In this document: positions 10,999 to 18,813 of the stretch, one piece after another
Position numbering within the stretch: position 1 is the first letter of the stretch
Layout of the letters: the number at the start of each line of letters is the position of its first letter
Assembly (NCBI GenBank): GCA_021741205.1
Contig: JAIOYI010000002.1
Coordinates: 295,893 to 359,892 of the forward strand
DNA: 64,000 nucleotides
Direction of reading: 5' to 3'
Source: Emcibacter sp.
GTDB taxonomy: Bacteria > Pseudomonadota > Alphaproteobacteria > Sphingomonadales > Emcibacteraceae
Made by a program: the position numbers and the translations under genes
The notes under the pieces: model-generated
The model's input: the letters and a program-made list of their open reading frames with translations, nothing else
What the model was told of the DNA's origin: nothing
The model's database searches: none

Positions 10999-13281
10999 AT
11001 GAGCGACAAGAAAAGTGATTTTGGCAACAAAGAGGCTCTTCACTATCACGCTGTCGGCCGTCCTGGAAAATTGGAAATTGTGGCCACAAAATCCATGACC
11101 ACTCAACGTGATTTGTCCCTAGCTTATTCCCCAGGGGTTGCCGCACCCGTACTTGCCATAGCAGAACATCCCAACATGGTTTATGATTACACCGCCAAAG
11201 GAAATCTTGTGGCCATCATTACCAATGGAACAGCCATTCTTGGTCTTGGAAATCTTGGTGCACTCGCCTCAAAACCGGTTATGGAGGGTAAAGCTGTCCT
11301 TTTTAAAAAATTTGCCGATGTTGACGGTATTGATCTTGAGGTTGATACAACGGACGTTGATGAATTCATTAACTGCGTTAAATTACTGGGCCCTACTTTT
11401 GGCGGCATTAATTTAGAAGACATCAAGGCACCAGAATGTTTTATCATTGAACAGGCCCTGCGGGAGAAAATGGACATTCCCGTTTTCCATGATGATCAAC
11501 ATGGTACCGCCATCATAACGGCCGCAGGTGTCATAAATGCTATTGATCTGACAAAGCGAGATATTAAAACGGTTAAGGTCGTCGTAAACGGCGCAGGTGC
11601 CGCCGCCATAGCCTGTACGGAACTGGTTAAGGCTATGGGAATTGCCCATGACAATGTTATTATGTGTGACAGTAAGGGGGTTATATACCAAGGCCGAACA
11701 GATGGTATGAACCAGTGGAAATCCGCTCATGCTGTCAATACAGAACGCCGTAGTCTTGAACAGGCCATGCAAGGGGCGGATATTTTTCTGGGTCTTTCTG
11801 TAAAAGGTGCGGTAACAAAAGATATGGTCATGAGCATGGCCGACAAACCGATCATTTTTGCTATGGCCAACCCTGATCCCGAAATTACACCTGAAGAGGT
11901 CATGGAAGTGCGCTCTGATGCTATTATTGCAACGGGTCGTTCGGATTATCCAAATCAGGTCAACAATGTCCTTGGCTTTCCTTATATATTCAGAGGAGCG
12001 CTTGATGTTAGAGCCAGCACCATTAATGATGACATGAAAATAGCTGCGGCCAGAGCCATCGCAAAGCTTGCCCGCCAAGACGTACCAGACGAAGTCGCCG
12101 CCGCCTATAGCGGGGGTGGTCACCCTAAATATGGGCCTGAATATATCATTCCAGCGCCCTTTGACCCCCGATTGATTAGCGCCATATCACCTGCCGTAGC
12201 AGAGGCTGCTATGAAAAGCGGCGTAGCAAGGCGTCCCATTATCGACATGAATGCCTACCGTAAGGAACTGGCCGCACGCCTAAATCCTACCACGGGTTCA
12301 TTGCAAATGATCTATGATCAGTTAGATAAAAACCCAAGGCGGGTCATATTTACAGAAGCCGATGAGGAAACAGTGCTGCGGGCAGCTCTCGGATTTGAAC
12401 AAAATGGATATGGACGTGCCGTTCTTGTGGGGCATGAGAAAAAAATCCGTGATCACCTCGAGCGCATTGGCCATGACAGAGATGATAAGCTAGAAATTCA
12501 TCATGGACGCAGCAGCAGCAAAAGTGCCAAATATGCTGAATATTTATTCGGTAAATTACAGCGTAAAGGCTATCTTTACAAAGATTGTCTCCGTCTTGTT
12601 CATTCGGATCGTAATGTGTTTGGTGCCTGCATGTTAGCCTTTGGTGATGCTGATGCCATGGTAACAGGATATGACCGCCATTACGCAACGGCACTTGAAA
12701 GTATTATGCAGGTCATAGACCCAATCCCCGGTCGCAAAGCCATTGGACTGTCTATTATCATCAAACAAGACCGTACAATTTTTGTTGCCGATACCGCAAT
12801 CAATGAAATGCCCACCGCCGAGGAAATGGCCGAGATTGCCATACATGCGGCTGATGCCGTGCGTCATTTTGGTATTGAACCACGTGTTGCTTTTATGTCC
12901 TATACCAATTTTGGCAACCCCACGGGCGGAATTCTCGCCACGACATCCCGTGAAGCCGTCAATGTTTTAGACCGTCAAAAAGTCAATTTCGAATATGAAG
13001 GTGAAATGCATGCGGGTGTTGCTCTTGATCCTGAAATCATGAAATCCTATCCCTTTTGCAGGCTTTCTGGCCCTGCGAATGTGCTTATTATGCCAGGCAT
13101 GCATTCTGCCCATATTTCGACAAAACTTTTGCGTGAATTAGGCGGAGGAACTGTGATTGGCCCCGTGCTCGTCGGTTTGCGCCATTCTGTGCAGGTTATT
13201 CCTATGGGTTCTTATGCTTCTGAAATCATTAACCTTGCCGCTCTTGCCGCCCATAATGTGAACATCCATGAGCAGTCATAA
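10999..13281 (+). CDS. maeB: NADP-dependent malic enzyme with C-terminal phosphotransacetylase-like domain
   Basis: A 760-residue MaeB-type malic enzyme that decarboxylates malate to pyruvate with NADPH production. The first roughly 430 residues are the malic enzyme: [46 protein letters not shown] and a Rossmann [12 protein letters not shown]. The remaining roughly 320 residues are a phosphate acetyl/butyryltransferase-like domain starting near [16 protein letters not shown]; in this family it acts as a regulatory module sensing acetyl-CoA. Fusion length is normal. The ATG at 10999 follows a strong AAAGGACGG ribosome-binding site. The gene is divergent from mutS and convergent with olsB, 18 bases apart. 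Confidence 0.96.
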   Translation: MSDKKSDFGNKEALHYHAVGRPGKLEIVATKSMTTQRDLSLAYSPGVAAPVLAIAEHPNMVYDYTAKGNLVAIITNGTAILGLGNLGALASKPVMEGKAVLFKKFADVDGIDLEVDTTDVDEFINCVKLLGPTFGGINLEDIKAPECFIIEQALREKMDIPVFHDDQHGTAIITAAGVINAIDLTKRDIKTVKVVVNGAGAAAIACTELVKAMGIAHDNVIMCDSKGVIYQGRTDGMNQWKSAHAVNTERRSLEQAMQGADIFLGLSVKGAVTKDMVMSMADKPIIFAMANPDPEITPEEVMEVRSDAIIATGRSDYPNQVNNVLGFPYIFRGALDVRASTINDDMKIAAARAIAKLARQDVPDEVAAAYSGGGHPKYGPEYIIPAPFDPRLISAISPAVAEAAMKSGVARRPIIDMNAYRKELAARLNPTTGSLQMIYDQLDKNPRRVIFTEADEETVLRAALGFEQNGYGRAVLVGHEKKIRDHLERIGHDRDDKLEIHHGRSSSKSAKYAEYLFGKLQRKGYLYKDCLRLVHSDRNVFGACMLAFGDADAMVTGYDRHYATALESIMQVIDPIPGRKAIGLSIIIKQDRTIFVADTAINEMPTAEEMAEIAIHAADAVRHFGIEPRVAFMSYTNFGNPTGGILATTSREAVNVLDRQKVNFEYEGEMHAGVALDPEIMKSYPFCRLSGPANVLIMPGMHSAHISTKLLRELGGGTVIGPVLVGLRHSVQVIPMGSYASEIINLAALAAHNVNIHEQS

Positions 13282-13299
13282 TCCAGAAATCCGCTATTG

Positions 13300-14103
13300 T
13301 TATGTACCTTCGAAAAGCTGAGGGGTTGTTTCCCTCAGCCGATCCACAAGCAAAAGGATCAGGACATCGGTCGTATTGAACTGCTCATCAATCACAGCAC
13401 CATCCCCGATATAGCAACCGAGTCTGGCATAGCCCCTGACCAATGGGGCCAATTGTCGTTTGGCCTTGCTTCGGTCGATGTCATCCCATTCAAAATAATT
13501 CATTTTCTGATATCGGTTAGGCAGGGCCGGTATATTAAAAGCATCTGGCGTTTTATATTTGTGATATAAATAGGATAAGGGCAACTCCAGATCGCCCTGA
13601 ATAACGCCTGCAAGGCTCGCACAACCAAACAGGCAACCCACATTATGACGGACAATATATCGAACAATCGCACGCCACATTAATTGGATAATATTGTTGG
13701 ATCTATAATCTTCCCGCACACAGCTTCGTCCAAGTTCCAATAATTGACGTCCCTTCATCAGACCTTGGAAATAATCATTGTGGAAATTTCTTAAGTCAAA
13801 TTCCTGAAAAGAATAAAAACCATGTAGGTTCGAAATTTTCTCCTCAAGAAGCAAGCGGTAAGTGGCCACCACCGCATCATCACCGCTTTTTGTTGTATCA
13901 AACGCAATCATTTGATCACAAATCAAATCAAAATCATCAAAGTCGCGCCTTTGCTTTGCCATTTCCAAACTGGGTTTGGCGCCCATTTCCTCATAAAAAA
14001 CGCGGTAGCGTAATTTTTGCGCTGCGATGATTTCTTGTTCCGAGGTTGCAATACGAACCTCTATATTACCTGCCTTTAAAAGAATATTGTCCAGTTTGTT
14101 CAA
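13300..14103 (-). CDS. olsB: OlsB-like GNAT N-acyltransferase (ornithine lipid synthesis)
   Basis: A 267-residue acyl-ACP-dependent N-acyltransferase of the OlsB/hemolysin-like branch of GNAT. In the family this enzyme adds a 3-hydroxyacyl chain to ornithine, the first step to phosphate-free ornithine membrane lipids. Family marks are the N-terminal VRIATSEQEIIAAQKLRYRV, FYEEMG, the LELGRSCVREDYRS block and GCLFGCASL. The frame has no early ATG. A TTG at 14103 preceded by AAGG about eight bases upstream is the most likely start. No olsA-type O-acyltransferase lies beside it. The family is firm; the ornithine substrate is transferred from homologues. Confidence 0.82.
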   Translation of the reverse strand: MNKLDNILLKAGNIEVRIATSEQEIIAAQKLRYRVFYEEMGAKPSLEMAKQRRDFDDFDLICDQMIAFDTTKSGDDAVVATYRLLLEEKISNLHGFYSFQEFDLRNFHNDYFQGLMKGRQLLELGRSCVREDYRSNNIIQLMWRAIVRYIVRHNVGCLFGCASLAGVIQGDLELPLSYLYHKYKTPDAFNIPALPNRYQKMNYFEWDDIDRSKAKRQLAPLVRGYARLGCYIGDGAVIDEQFNTTDVLILLLVDRLRETTPQLFEGT

Positions 14104-14290
14104 GTGGCTAACCTTATTTTGATCAAATACGGAATTTTAACCCATAACGATCACAATATAAAATACACATTAATTTATGACATAATTATATAACGCTATT
14201 TAAATTCATTCAATTCTTATAAATCATCTTAACATTCATGCAAGAGCAACCTATAAACTGATATATATTTTTAATGGATTTATTTTTAAG

Positions 14291-14839
14291 ATGGCGACTT
14301 TTTCTTTAGCTTGTCCTATTTGCGGTGCAAAAATTTTAACATCAAATAATATCTTTGGTTTTAATTGTGCGTTTTGTGGCTTTGAACGCAAATCAGTAAT
14401 GGAGAAGAAAACACATTCCCAATTTACGCTCAAAACATCATTCCGTGATATTCCAAAACTCATGAAAATACATAAAATTCCAGAAATATTTATTGAGGGC
14501 ATCCAACCTACAGAGCCCCATTATAAAGACATCACATTATCGCCTCTAAATAAAGAGCATATCAATCTCGATGGCATATGGTCAGATATGATAATTCCCT
14601 TTGAAGCGGATATTTCCCTCTTTTTTCAAGAGAAATTCAGACAGCTTAAACCTCATGGTTTGTTATATCTATCCGCGCCTGTGAAACGCCTCTTTCAAAA
14701 AAATGAGCCATACTATGGTCAGATTAATTTTTTCAAAGCAAAAAATATTATGTTCCTGCTTGAACAACATGGCTTTAAGATGGTCTGGCGCAAGAATAGA
14801 TTTTCCCAGAACCTGCGCATTATCGCACGGAAATGCTAG
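14291..14839 (+). CDS. Hypothetical protein: N-terminal zinc ribbon, methyltransferase-like C terminus
   Basis: I do not recognise a named family. The 182-residue product starts with two CxxC pairs (CPICGAK at residues 9-15 and CAFCGFE at 26-32), a typical zinc ribbon. The C-terminal half (FRQLKPHGLLYLSAP, then NIMFLLEQHGFKMVWRKN and LRIIARK) reads like the last third of a class I SAM-dependent methyltransferase of the Methyltransf_23 type, but there is no glycine-rich SAM-binding loop. It may therefore be a truncated or repurposed methyltransferase that keeps only the ribbon and the distal strands. Its stop overlaps that of the convergent ampG by four bases. The start has a weak ribosome-binding site. 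Confidence 0.6.
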   Translation: MATFSLACPICGAKILTSNNIFGFNCAFCGFERKSVMEKKTHSQFTLKTSFRDIPKLMKIHKIPEIFIEGIQPTEPHYKDITLSPLNKEHINLDGIWSDMIIPFEADISLFFQEKFRQLKPHGLLYLSAPVKRLFQKNEPYYGQINFFKAKNIMFLLEQHGFKMVWRKNRFSQNLRIIARKC

Positions 14840-16194
14840 TTGCTAATCTTTTTTGCCCTGATGTCATTGGTAACATAACCCATCCTTTTCATCACAACCA
14901 AAAGTAATATGCCAGGGATAGCCGCCACCGTGGTGAGTAAAAAAAAGGTTTCATATCCCATGAATTCTTGCATCATACCAGAGGGAGACCCGATCAAAAG
15001 TCGTCCAAGGGACGCAAATGATGTCAAAAGCGCATATTGAGTTGCCGTAAAGGCGAGATTGCATAATCCCGACAAATAGGCAATGGCAATTGTGCCTCCC
15101 ATGCCTGAGGCAAAATTTTCAAACCCAATGGTAAAAATCAGCAAGTCCACATCATGTCCCCTCACTGCCAAAAAAGCAAAGCTCAGGTTCGTGACCATCA
15201 TCAAAATTGCCGCAATCATGAGACCTCGATATGTGCCAAAACGAGCAAGAATAATTCCGCCGCAAAAAGCCCCCACAAGAACCGCAATAAAACCCACCGT
15301 TTTATTGGCCCAAATAATCTCGTCCTTTGAAAATCCAAGATCACCAATCAAGGGAGCGGTCATTACCCCCGCCATACTGTCGCCAACCTTGAGCAAGACA
15401 ATAAACAGCAAGACAACCCACCAACCACGGCGTTGAATAAATTCCTTAAAGGGCATGACCACGGTGATAAAGAAATTCTCCACAAGTTTATCGATAATAT
15501 CGGATGTTTTATCGCGCTCAAGCTTTCTGCTGCGAAAGGCATCAATTTCCTTATTGATAAAGTCTAAGCCCTGCACCATGGGTTCCCCAAATATAAAGAT
15601 TGGAATAAGGCCAAAAAGCAGCAACAAAGGCATGCTTAAATAAGCCACATCCCAGCCATACCAATCGGCAAATTTTAAGCTCATGACACCTGCAATAAGA
15701 TTACCAACCCTATAGCCAAATTGGGTCATAGCCGCTCCAGCAGGCATTTCTTCATCTTTTAATATTTCAATACGGTAAGCATCTATGACCAGATCTTGAC
15801 TTGCGCTCATAAAACACAGGATCATGGCCATCATGCCAAATATAACGGGATCTTTCGCAGGCGATGTTATGGCAAGCCCCACAATGGAGAGAGCAAGCCC
15901 AATCTGTATAACAATCAGCCAAGACCGTCTGCGCCCAAACATTTTATACAAAATAGGTAATCGAATAGCGTCAAGTGCCGGCGCCCATAAAAACTTCAAG
16001 GAATAGGGCATCAAGGATAAGGTCAAAAGCCCGATGGTTGACTTTGACACCCCCTCATCAATCAACCAAAATCCCAAAGAGGATAAAAGAAGCGTCAAGG
16101 GAAAGCCGCTTGATATCCCCATAAAAAACACCCCAATTACCCGAGGGTGGAGATATTCATCAATGGATTTTCGCCATCCTAGGCCATTTTTCAA
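14836..16194 (-). CDS. ampG: AmpG-type muropeptide MFS permease
   Basis: A 452-residue major facilitator permease of the AmpG family, which imports anhydro-muropeptides for peptidoglycan recycling. The N terminus (IGVFFMGISSGFPLTLLLSS, then GFWLIDEGVSKSTIGLLTL) and the SLKFLWAPALDA loop are characteristic, and about twelve hydrophobic segments can be counted. The start appears to be a TTG at 16194: GAGGG sits eight bases upstream and no in-frame ATG precedes the first membrane segment. Large-substrate specificity is inferred from the family; no ampD or amidase gene is adjacent. Confidence 0.87.
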   Translation of the reverse strand: MKNGLGWRKSIDEYLHPRVIGVFFMGISSGFPLTLLLSSLGFWLIDEGVSKSTIGLLTLSLMPYSLKFLWAPALDAIRLPILYKMFGRRRSWLIVIQIGLALSIVGLAITSPAKDPVIFGMMAMILCFMSASQDLVIDAYRIEILKDEEMPAGAAMTQFGYRVGNLIAGVMSLKFADWYGWDVAYLSMPLLLLFGLIPIFIFGEPMVQGLDFINKEIDAFRSRKLERDKTSDIIDKLVENFFITVVMPFKEFIQRRGWWVVLLFIVLLKVGDSMAGVMTAPLIGDLGFSKDEIIWANKTVGFIAVLVGAFCGGIILARFGTYRGLMIAAILMMVTNLSFAFLAVRGHDVDLLIFTIGFENFASGMGGTIAIAYLSGLCNLAFTATQYALLTSFASLGRLLIGSPSGMMQEFMGYETFFLLTTVAAIPGILLLVVMKRMGYVTNDIRAKKISN

Positions 16195-16230
16195 ATTGCA
16201 GCCCTCGCCTAAGCGTTTTTAGAAAAAAGA

Positions 16231-16788
16231 TTAATCATTCAGCTTATCACTTTTCCAATATTTAGTTCCCTGCAATGTGGCCTGAAGGGCAATTCCCTTT
16301 TCCGTCATCTGATAGACAGTCACGCCCCCAACAACGGTGTCGGCCGCATTGACCTCGCCGCCCTTATCATCAACTTTTGCCGCCGCATCCGCTTGCCCAG
16401 AAAAATCCCAGCCATGCTCCACAAACTTATCAAAGGCCGAACGCTTATGAAAAATCATAACAACACGGTAATCCTTTATACCAAGGCCAATACCTACACC
16501 ACCAGTTGCCATACGCATAAAAATATTTTTGCCTGACTTATTATCATGGGCTACACCCTTGCCGCTGCCCGCCGAAAAAAAAACCACATTAACGCCGCCG
16601 TTATTGAAAACCGCATAGCCCTCGGCTCTTTTGATCATGTTCTTTGCTTCTGGATGGTTTTTATAAAGCTGATTCAAGACCTCTCCCCGCATTTCTAAAA
16701 TCTCAACCCGCTTCTTTTCATCGGATTTCGCCTGAGCTAAAACTGGAATCATAATGAGCACTATTATAAATATAATTTTCTTAATCAT
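16231..16788 (-). CDS. Secreted SYLF (YSC84-like) lipid-binding domain protein
   Basis: A 185-residue protein with a signal peptide (MIKKIIFIIVLIMIPVLAQA) followed by a SYLF/YSC84 domain. Domain marks are the AEGYAVFNNGGVNVVFFSAG stretch, GSGKGVAHDN, ATGGVGIGLGIKDYRVVMIF and the closing GGVTVYQMTEKGIALQATL. SYLF domains bind phospholipids; in bacteria these are periplasmic or envelope proteins of unknown exact role. The ATG at 16788 is preferred over an upstream in-frame ATG because it has an AGGAA ribosome-binding site and starts the signal peptide directly. Its stop is 37 bases from the ampG start on the same strand. Confidence 0.82.
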   Translation of the reverse strand: MIKKIIFIIVLIMIPVLAQAKSDEKKRVEILEMRGEVLNQLYKNHPEAKNMIKRAEGYAVFNNGGVNVVFFSAGSGKGVAHDNKSGKNIFMRMATGGVGIGLGIKDYRVVMIFHKRSAFDKFVEHGWDFSGQADAAAKVDDKGGEVNAADTVVGGVTVYQMTEKGIALQATLQGTKYWKSDKLND

Positions 16789-16865
16789 ATAAATATTTCC
16801 TGTTTTTTTGATTATGACGTAATAGTTTATCACTATACCCATCATAAAGAAACACATCCTTAAAC

Positions 16866-16895
16866 AAAAAAAGACGGCTCAGAAGAGCCGCCTTT
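16866..16895 (-). terminator. Rho-independent terminator of first PEP-CTERM gene
   Basis: Inverted repeat GGCTC/GAGCC with flanking AAAG/CTTT pairing, followed on the minus strand by a run of Ts. The same hairpin recurs behind the second cassette (17616-17645) and, slightly altered, behind the third (18510-18538). Confidence 0.75.
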
Positions 16896-16999
16896 CAGAG
16901 ATTAGAAATGTTTAAATATTAAGCGCGACGTCTGCGAGCAAGGCCAAGACCCATTAGGCCAAGACCAAGTAGCGCAAGAGGAGCAGGCTCTGGAACGTC
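16866..16999. repeat. PEP-CTERM cassette 3' repeat, copy 1
   Basis: A 134-base block containing the terminator, 3' untranslated region and the codons of the C-terminal sorting tail. It matches copy 2 (17616-17749) with about two mismatches and copy 3 (18510-18641) with more. The three copies show that the array arose by tandem duplication. Confidence 0.85.
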
Positions 17000-17425
17000 G
17001 CCTCTGCCAACATAGAAAGCATAGTTTATATAACTATCCTCACAAGCGGCGTCTGGATCACTATAACGATTATAACATGAATTATCCAAGATATAAGCAG
17101 ACCGTACACCAGAAATATAGAGATCACCATTATCAAAGTCCTGTGCAAGCATGCCCATACCAATTGCATAGCCATCATACCAAGCCATATAGTCAATATC
17201 GCCAACTTGATCAGAAATGGTGGAAATCACATAGTCACTTGCCGCGCCGCCAAATAATAATGCAGCCGCCTCTTGCGCACTATAAGCAGGCTGTACAGCA
17301 TCCGACCATTTTGGACCGTCAGCCACTTCCCATGATCCAGTATATACGGGCACAGCAAAGGCCGAAACAGGCAAAAGCATTGCAAGTCCCAGCAATGCTA
17401 TTTTAAATTTTTTAAAAATTGTCAT
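16919..17425 (-). CDS. PEP-CTERM sorting domain protein 1
   Basis: A 168-residue exported protein. It has an N-terminal signal peptide (MTIFKKFKIALLGLAMLLPV, then SAFA) and a C-terminal PEP-CTERM tail: VPEP, a hydrophobic stretch APLALLGLGLMGLGL and the basic end ARRRRA. Such proteins are thought to be processed at the tail by an exosortase, which is not encoded in this window, and delivered to the surface or matrix. The middle is small, acidic and aromatic with four cysteines and resembles nothing I can name. The ATG at 17425 has a GGAGT ribosome-binding site. A sigma-54 promoter lies upstream at 17482-17497. PEP-CTERM genes of other proteobacteria are known to use sigma-54. Confidence 0.85.
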   Translation of the reverse strand: MTIFKKFKIALLGLAMLLPVSAFAVPVYTGSWEVADGPKWSDAVQPAYSAQEAAALLFGGAASDYVISTISDQVGDIDYMAWYDGYAIGMGMLAQDFDNGDLYISGVRSAYILDNSCYNRYSDPDAACEDSYINYAFYVGRGDVPEPAPLALLGLGLMGLGLARRRRA

Positions 17426-17481
17426 CTTAATCACTCCGTATAAGTCAATATTAATTATAAATAAGTACTGAATATAAATAA

Positions 17482-17497
17482 GCAAAATTCATGCCAA
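17482..17497 (-). promoter_or_regulatory. Sigma-54 (-24/-12) promoter of PEP-CTERM gene 1
   Basis: On the minus strand the sequence reads TTGGCATGAATTTTGC, an almost ideal -24/-12 element with GG and GC separated by exactly ten bases. The predicted transcription start is near 17471, giving a leader of about 46 bases to the ATG at 17425. Confidence 0.8.
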
Positions 17498-17558
17498 ATA
17501 CTTAACACATTGAAAATATTTATATTTTTAAAAATTCCTCTATTTCATACCATAGAAA

Positions 17559-17597
17559 CTGTAAAAAAAACTGACGGTTTTTATGATCATTTTACAC
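17559..17597. promoter_or_regulatory. Upstream paired element, copy 1
   Basis: Half-sites TGTAAA and TTTACA separated by 25 bases, centred about 107 bases upstream of the predicted sigma-54 start. This is the expected place for an enhancer-binding-protein site. The same element recurs at 18453-18491 at the same distance from the second promoter, and at 18761-18797. Confidence 0.6.
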
Positions 17598-17615
17598 TTT
17601 TCCACATAATCCCAT

Positions 17616-17749
17616 AAAAAAAGACGGCTCAGAAGAGCCGCCTTTCAGAGATTAGAAATGTTTAAATATTAAGCGCGACGTCTGCGAGCAAGACCAAGAC
17701 CCATTAGGCCAAGACCGAGTAGCGCAAGAGGAGCAGGCTCTGGAACGTC
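17616..17749. repeat. PEP-CTERM cassette 3' repeat, copy 2
   Basis: Second copy of the terminator plus sorting-tail block, nearly identical to 16866-16999. It includes the hairpin terminator of PEP-CTERM gene 2 at 17616-17645. Confidence 0.85.
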
Positions 17750-18328
17750 TGATACATCAAAGGCCAGATCACCAATAACTGTGCAACAGCTATTACCGAA
17801 GTTGCCGCTAATATCCATTCTTATATAACGCGCATATGAATCAACCATATCATAAACAGTAGCGCCGTAATTATTCTGGTGCCCATTAAAGTTACCAACC
17901 AGTGTCGATACGCCAAAATCACTTGTTAATGATGTTGTCAAACTAAATCCATTGACACTGGCACTAATACCACTTGCACCATCCCACATAACAAGATTTT
18001 CAACATTATAGTTATCACCAAGATCAAAAGTTACATAACCAACTAAAACACCTGGGCTACTCAACCAACTATTGGAATCACCACCACTATGAGTTACCCC
18101 AGAAGATGTATAAGTTGCAAAGTCTGTAACACCGCTTGTATAATTGCTGCTCAATCCCGTTTGGCTCAACATTTCACCAAAAAGATAATTAGCACCATAT
18201 TCACCCATATTACTTGCAAAAACACCAGTTGGCGCCAATATGACACCCGCATTGGCTGAACTTGTCACAGCAATCTGCGATACACCTAAGGCCAGTATTA
18301 TTGCCGTAGTTGATAATATTTTTTTCAT
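17669..18328 (-). CDS. PEP-CTERM sorting domain protein 2 (discoidin-like passenger)
   Basis: A 219-residue exported protein with signal peptide (MKKILSTTAIILALGVSQIA, then VTSSANA) and the same PEP-CTERM tail as its neighbour (VPEP, hydrophobic stretch, ARRRRA). The passenger looks like an F5/8 type C (discoidin) beta-sandwich: GYVTFDLGDNYNVENLVMWD in the middle and YARYIRMDISGNFG near the end. These folds usually bind carbohydrate, so adhesion or matrix binding is plausible but inferred. Apart from the signal peptide and tail it is unlike PEP-CTERM protein 1. The ATG at 18328 follows AGGGACG. A sigma-54 promoter is at 18376-18391. Confidence 0.85.
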   Translation of the reverse strand: MKKILSTTAIILALGVSQIAVTSSANAGVILAPTGVFASNMGEYGANYLFGEMLSQTGLSSNYTSGVTDFATYTSSGVTHSGGDSNSWLSSPGVLVGYVTFDLGDNYNVENLVMWDGASGISASVNGFSLTTSLTSDFGVSTLVGNFNGHQNNYGATVYDMVDSYARYIRMDISGNFGNSCCTVIGDLAFDVSDVPEPAPLALLGLGLMGLGLARRRRA

Positions 18329-18375
18329 TTTACGTCCCTCTTTAAATTTAAATAAATTATAACCCATACTACTAT

Positions 18376-18391
18376 GCAATTATTGCGCCAA
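18376..18391 (-). promoter_or_regulatory. Sigma-54 (-24/-12) promoter of PEP-CTERM gene 2
   Basis: Reads TTGGCGCAATAATTGC on the minus strand, with GG and GC ten bases apart. The predicted start near 18365 leaves a leader of about 37 bases before the ATG at 18328. Confidence 0.78.
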
Positions 18392-18452
18392 TAGGATAAC
18401 GCGTTGAAAATAATATATTTTCATAAAATAACGTCATTTATGCCTTACAAAA

Positions 18453-18491
18453 CTGTAAAAAAAACTGACAGTTTATATGGTCATTTTACAC
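18453..18491. promoter_or_regulatory. Upstream paired element, copy 2
   Basis: TGTAAA and TTTACA half-sites 25 bases apart, nearly identical to copy 1, and again centred about 107 bases upstream of the predicted sigma-54 start. Confidence 0.6.
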
Positions 18492-18509
18492 TTTTTCACA
18501 TAATCCCAT

Positions 18510-18641
18510 AAAAAAAGACGGCTCATAGAGCCGCCTTTCAGAGATTAGAAATGTTTAAATATTAAGCGTGACGTCTGCGGGCAAGGCCAAGACCCATTAG
18601 GCCAGAACCAAGCAACGCAAGCGGTGCGGGTTCCGGCACGT
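18510..18641. repeat. PEP-CTERM cassette 3' repeat, copy 3 (diverged)
   Basis: Third copy of the terminator and sorting-tail block. The hairpin loop is shorter by two bases and the tail codons carry more changes than between copies 1 and 2. Confidence 0.8.
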
Positions 18642-18744
18642 TACCATAAACCAAGTTATCATATCTCACCACATAATCATTACCGACATTTTTATCATTC
18701 AAAATAACGCCGCCAAACGGGGATGCTAAATATGTTAAATATAA
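18562..18744 (-). pseudogene. 5'-truncated PEP-CTERM gene remnant
   Basis: An open frame of about 60 codons ends in an intact PEP-CTERM tail (NVPEPAPLALLGSGLMGLGL, then ARRRHA). It has no start codon and no signal peptide, and it is closed upstream by a stop at 18745-18747. The upstream paired element survives at 18761-18797, only about 217 bases from the stop codon against about 800 in cassette 2. A deletion has therefore probably removed the promoter and the first part of the gene. Confidence 0.72.
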
Positions 18745-18760
18745 TTATAATGACAAAAGA

Positions 18761-18797
18761 CTGTAAAAAAAACCAATAATGTCAGGATAGTTTACAG
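18761..18797. promoter_or_regulatory. Upstream paired element, copy 3 (orphan)
   Basis: CTGTAAA and TTTACAG half-sites separated by 23 bases, two fewer than in copies 1 and 2. No sigma-54 promoter follows it, consistent with the deletion in the remnant gene. Confidence 0.5.
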
Positions 18798-18813
18798 TTT
18801 TCATATATTAGAT

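Noticed and set aside
11413..12123. 236-codon minus-strand frame inside maeB
   Set aside because: It lies fully antisense to a strongly conserved enzyme and has no recognisable domain.
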